The notes below the pieces were generated by a model. The model worked only from the letters and a program-made list of their open reading frames with translations. It was not told where the DNA came from and ran no database searches. The translations under genes were made by a program, and so were the position numbers. From NCBI RefSeq assembly GCF_000265205.3, contig NC_018000.1:4588001-4652000 (forward strand): DNA of 64,000 nucleotides. Direction: 5' to 3'. Shown in pieces: positions 63,123-64,000 of this stretch (positions are counted from its first letter, which is position 1; the number at the start of each line of letters is the position of its first letter). Origin of the DNA: Sinorhizobium fredii USDA 257 (GTDB lineage: Bacteria > Pseudomonadota > Alphaproteobacteria > Rhizobiales > Rhizobiaceae).

Positions 63123-63160
63123 AAAAAGGCCGCCCGATCCATCATGGCGGGCGGCCTTTT
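63123..63160. terminator. Bidirectional Rho-independent terminator
   Basis: AAAAGGCCGCCCG and CGGGCGGCCTTTT form a perfect 13-base stem around an 11-base loop. On the forward strand four T follow, suiting prmA termination; on the reverse strand five T follow, suiting termination of the candidate sRNA at 63123-63305. Confidence 0.9.
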
Positions 63161-63305
63161 CGAAACAAAGGCGATGCCGAAGCATCGCCTGCTGGCCGGC
63201 TTGTGACCGACCATGCCCGCGAGCTTGAGGAGGAGGAGCGCTCGAGCGGGCTCTACCGTTCCGAAATTGGCCACCTTGAGGGAGGAGGAGAACAGACGAC
63301 CAATT
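63123..63305 (-). ncRNA. Candidate sRNA with anti-Shine-Dalgarno loops
   Basis: The reverse strand reads as two hairpins whose loops carry CTCCTCCTCCC (63265-63305, eight-base stem GACCAATT/AATTGGCC) and CTCCTCCTCCTC (63215-63251, stems GCCCGC/GCGGGC plus GAGC/GCTC). They are followed by a GGCGATGC-CGAA-GCATCGCC hairpin (63169-63190) and a 13-base-stem terminator. No protein-coding gene follows on that strand except prmA antisense. This layout matches rhizobial alpha-r14-type anti-SD sRNAs. The promoter is not clear; a TTCAAA/GATAAT pair upstream is one option. Confidence 0.65.
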
Positions 63306-63591
63306 ATCTCGGAACTGCAGTCTTTTGAACTGCCGGACGTTCGTCCGTGTTCGTTGGCGCGCTTATAACCCATTATTTCAATAGAGAAAGATACATTGGC
63401 GCATGGGAGCCATGCACCTCACGCATATGTATGATAAATGCGCGATCCCAAATCATCATCCTGCACGCGTTGAAGCGCCCGGCGAGCGGGTTGTTCATGG
63501 CAGGATGTCGCCTCTTTCCCCCGAAGCGACCTTTCCGCTAACATGGCGCCACATTCCCTGCGGTTCTCCGCCAAACCCTATGGAAATAACC

Positions 63592-64000
63592 ATGTTTCAG
63601 TCCTTCGAAGTCACCTCCACGCCCCAGTTCGGCAAGGAGCGGGCCACCGCCTTGCGTGCCGCTTTCGCGCCGCTCGGGATCGACGGGTTCCTCGTACCGC
63701 GGGCCGATGAGTTTCAGGGCGAATATGTGCCGGCCTCGTCCGAACGGCTCTCCTGGCTGACCGGCTTCACCGGATCGGCAGGTGTCGCCCTCATCACGCA
63801 GCGTGAAGCAATTGTCTTCGTCGACGGCCGCTACGTGACCCAGTTGAAGGAGCAGGTGGACGGCAACGTCTTTACCGGCGGCGACCTCGTCGGCGAGCCG
63901 GCGCATGTCTGGCTGGAGGCGCACGCACCGAAAGGTTTCCGTCTCGGCGTCGATCCCTGGCTGCACACCGCGGCCGAAGTCCGCCGTCTCGAAAAGGCGC
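63592..64000 (+). CDS. pepP: Xaa-Pro aminopeptidase (PepP-type), N-terminal part
   Basis: At least 136 residues begin MFQSFEVTSTPQFG and contain the creatinase N-terminal fold: ALRAAFAPLGIDGFLVPRADEFQGEYVPAS, LTGFTGSAGVALI and VFVDGRYVTQLKEQV. It matches long-form aminopeptidase P, which removes N-terminal residues before proline. ATG 63592 or the nearby in-frame ATG 63580 could start it. The metal-binding catalytic C-terminus lies beyond the window. The preceding sRNA locus is on the opposite strand. Confidence 0.9.
   Translation, partial: MFQSFEVTSTPQFGKERATALRAAFAPLGIDGFLVPRADEFQGEYVPASSERLSWLTGFTGSAGVALITQREAIVFVDGRYVTQLKEQVDGNVFTGGDLVGEPAHVWLEAHAPKGFRLGVDPWLHTAAEVRRLEKA

Noticed and set aside
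62963..63373. A reverse-strand frame over the prmA-pepP gap
   Set aside because: It merely runs across hairpins and the terminator, with no family-like protein. An sRNA is a better explanation.

Overview
The window is a high-GC chromosomal stretch from a Rhizobiales alphaproteobacterium, most like Sinorhizobium/Ensifer. Three observations support this. The tmRNA gene is the circularly permuted two-piece alphaproteobacterial type, with tag ANDNYAEARLAA. Gene orders such as thyA-GST-folA-hflK-hflC-DUF2065-degP and ssrA-sspB-DUF4169-RHH-asmA are, as far as I know, rhizobial. Rhizobial palindromic (RIME-like) repeats occur. I see no phage, insertion sequence, CRISPR array, rRNA or tRNA. This is mostly core genome with some accessory transport and catabolic genes.

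Layout. Bases 1-11 kb: a partial YcaO-domain gene following a large cyclase-like/AAA+ ATPase/TPR regulator, a LysE exporter and a RecD-like helicase, an AbrB-family membrane protein, a secreted COG4315 protein with an ECF sigma/anti-sigma pair, a cobalt-type nitrile hydratase operon and a second LysE exporter. Bases 11-24 kb: a predicted outer-membrane protein, cspA, an aldo/keto reductase, ilvIH behind a complete attenuator with its own leader peptide, a HerA-like ATPase, a double SnoaL-like protein, and miaA, serB, a GNAT gene and degP. Bases 24-38 kb: the thyA-to-degP cluster, three small hydrophilic proteins behind a possible general-stress promoter, the permuted tmRNA gene beside sspB, AsmA, and a FAD-linked dehydrogenase.

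Bases 38-45 kb: a branched-chain-type ABC transporter with an Asp/Glu/hydantoin racemase-family enzyme and a GntR/FCD regulator. A perfect GntR-like palindrome lies upstream. Bases 45-54 kb: an RND efflux pair, a Tat-exported cyclase-family hydrolase with an AhpD-like protein, and uvrD/pcrA, which carries an in-frame palindromic repeat. Bases 54-64 kb: a phosphoribosyltransferase, a diguanylate cyclase, CreA, two paralogous small secreted proteins with duplicated leader hairpins, a cheW-mcp pair, SCO, prmA, a candidate sRNA with anti-Shine-Dalgarno loops, and the start of a PepP-type aminopeptidase.

The observations I consider most worth following are: the candidate anti-SD sRNA between prmA and pepP (reverse strand, about 63123-63305); the palindromic element that became part of the UvrD reading frame (51856-51994); the duplicated GGAGG-loop hairpins ahead of the two YQGI-motif secreted proteins; and the ilvIH attenuator. 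All functional statements come from reading the sequence and general family knowledge. No searches were run.
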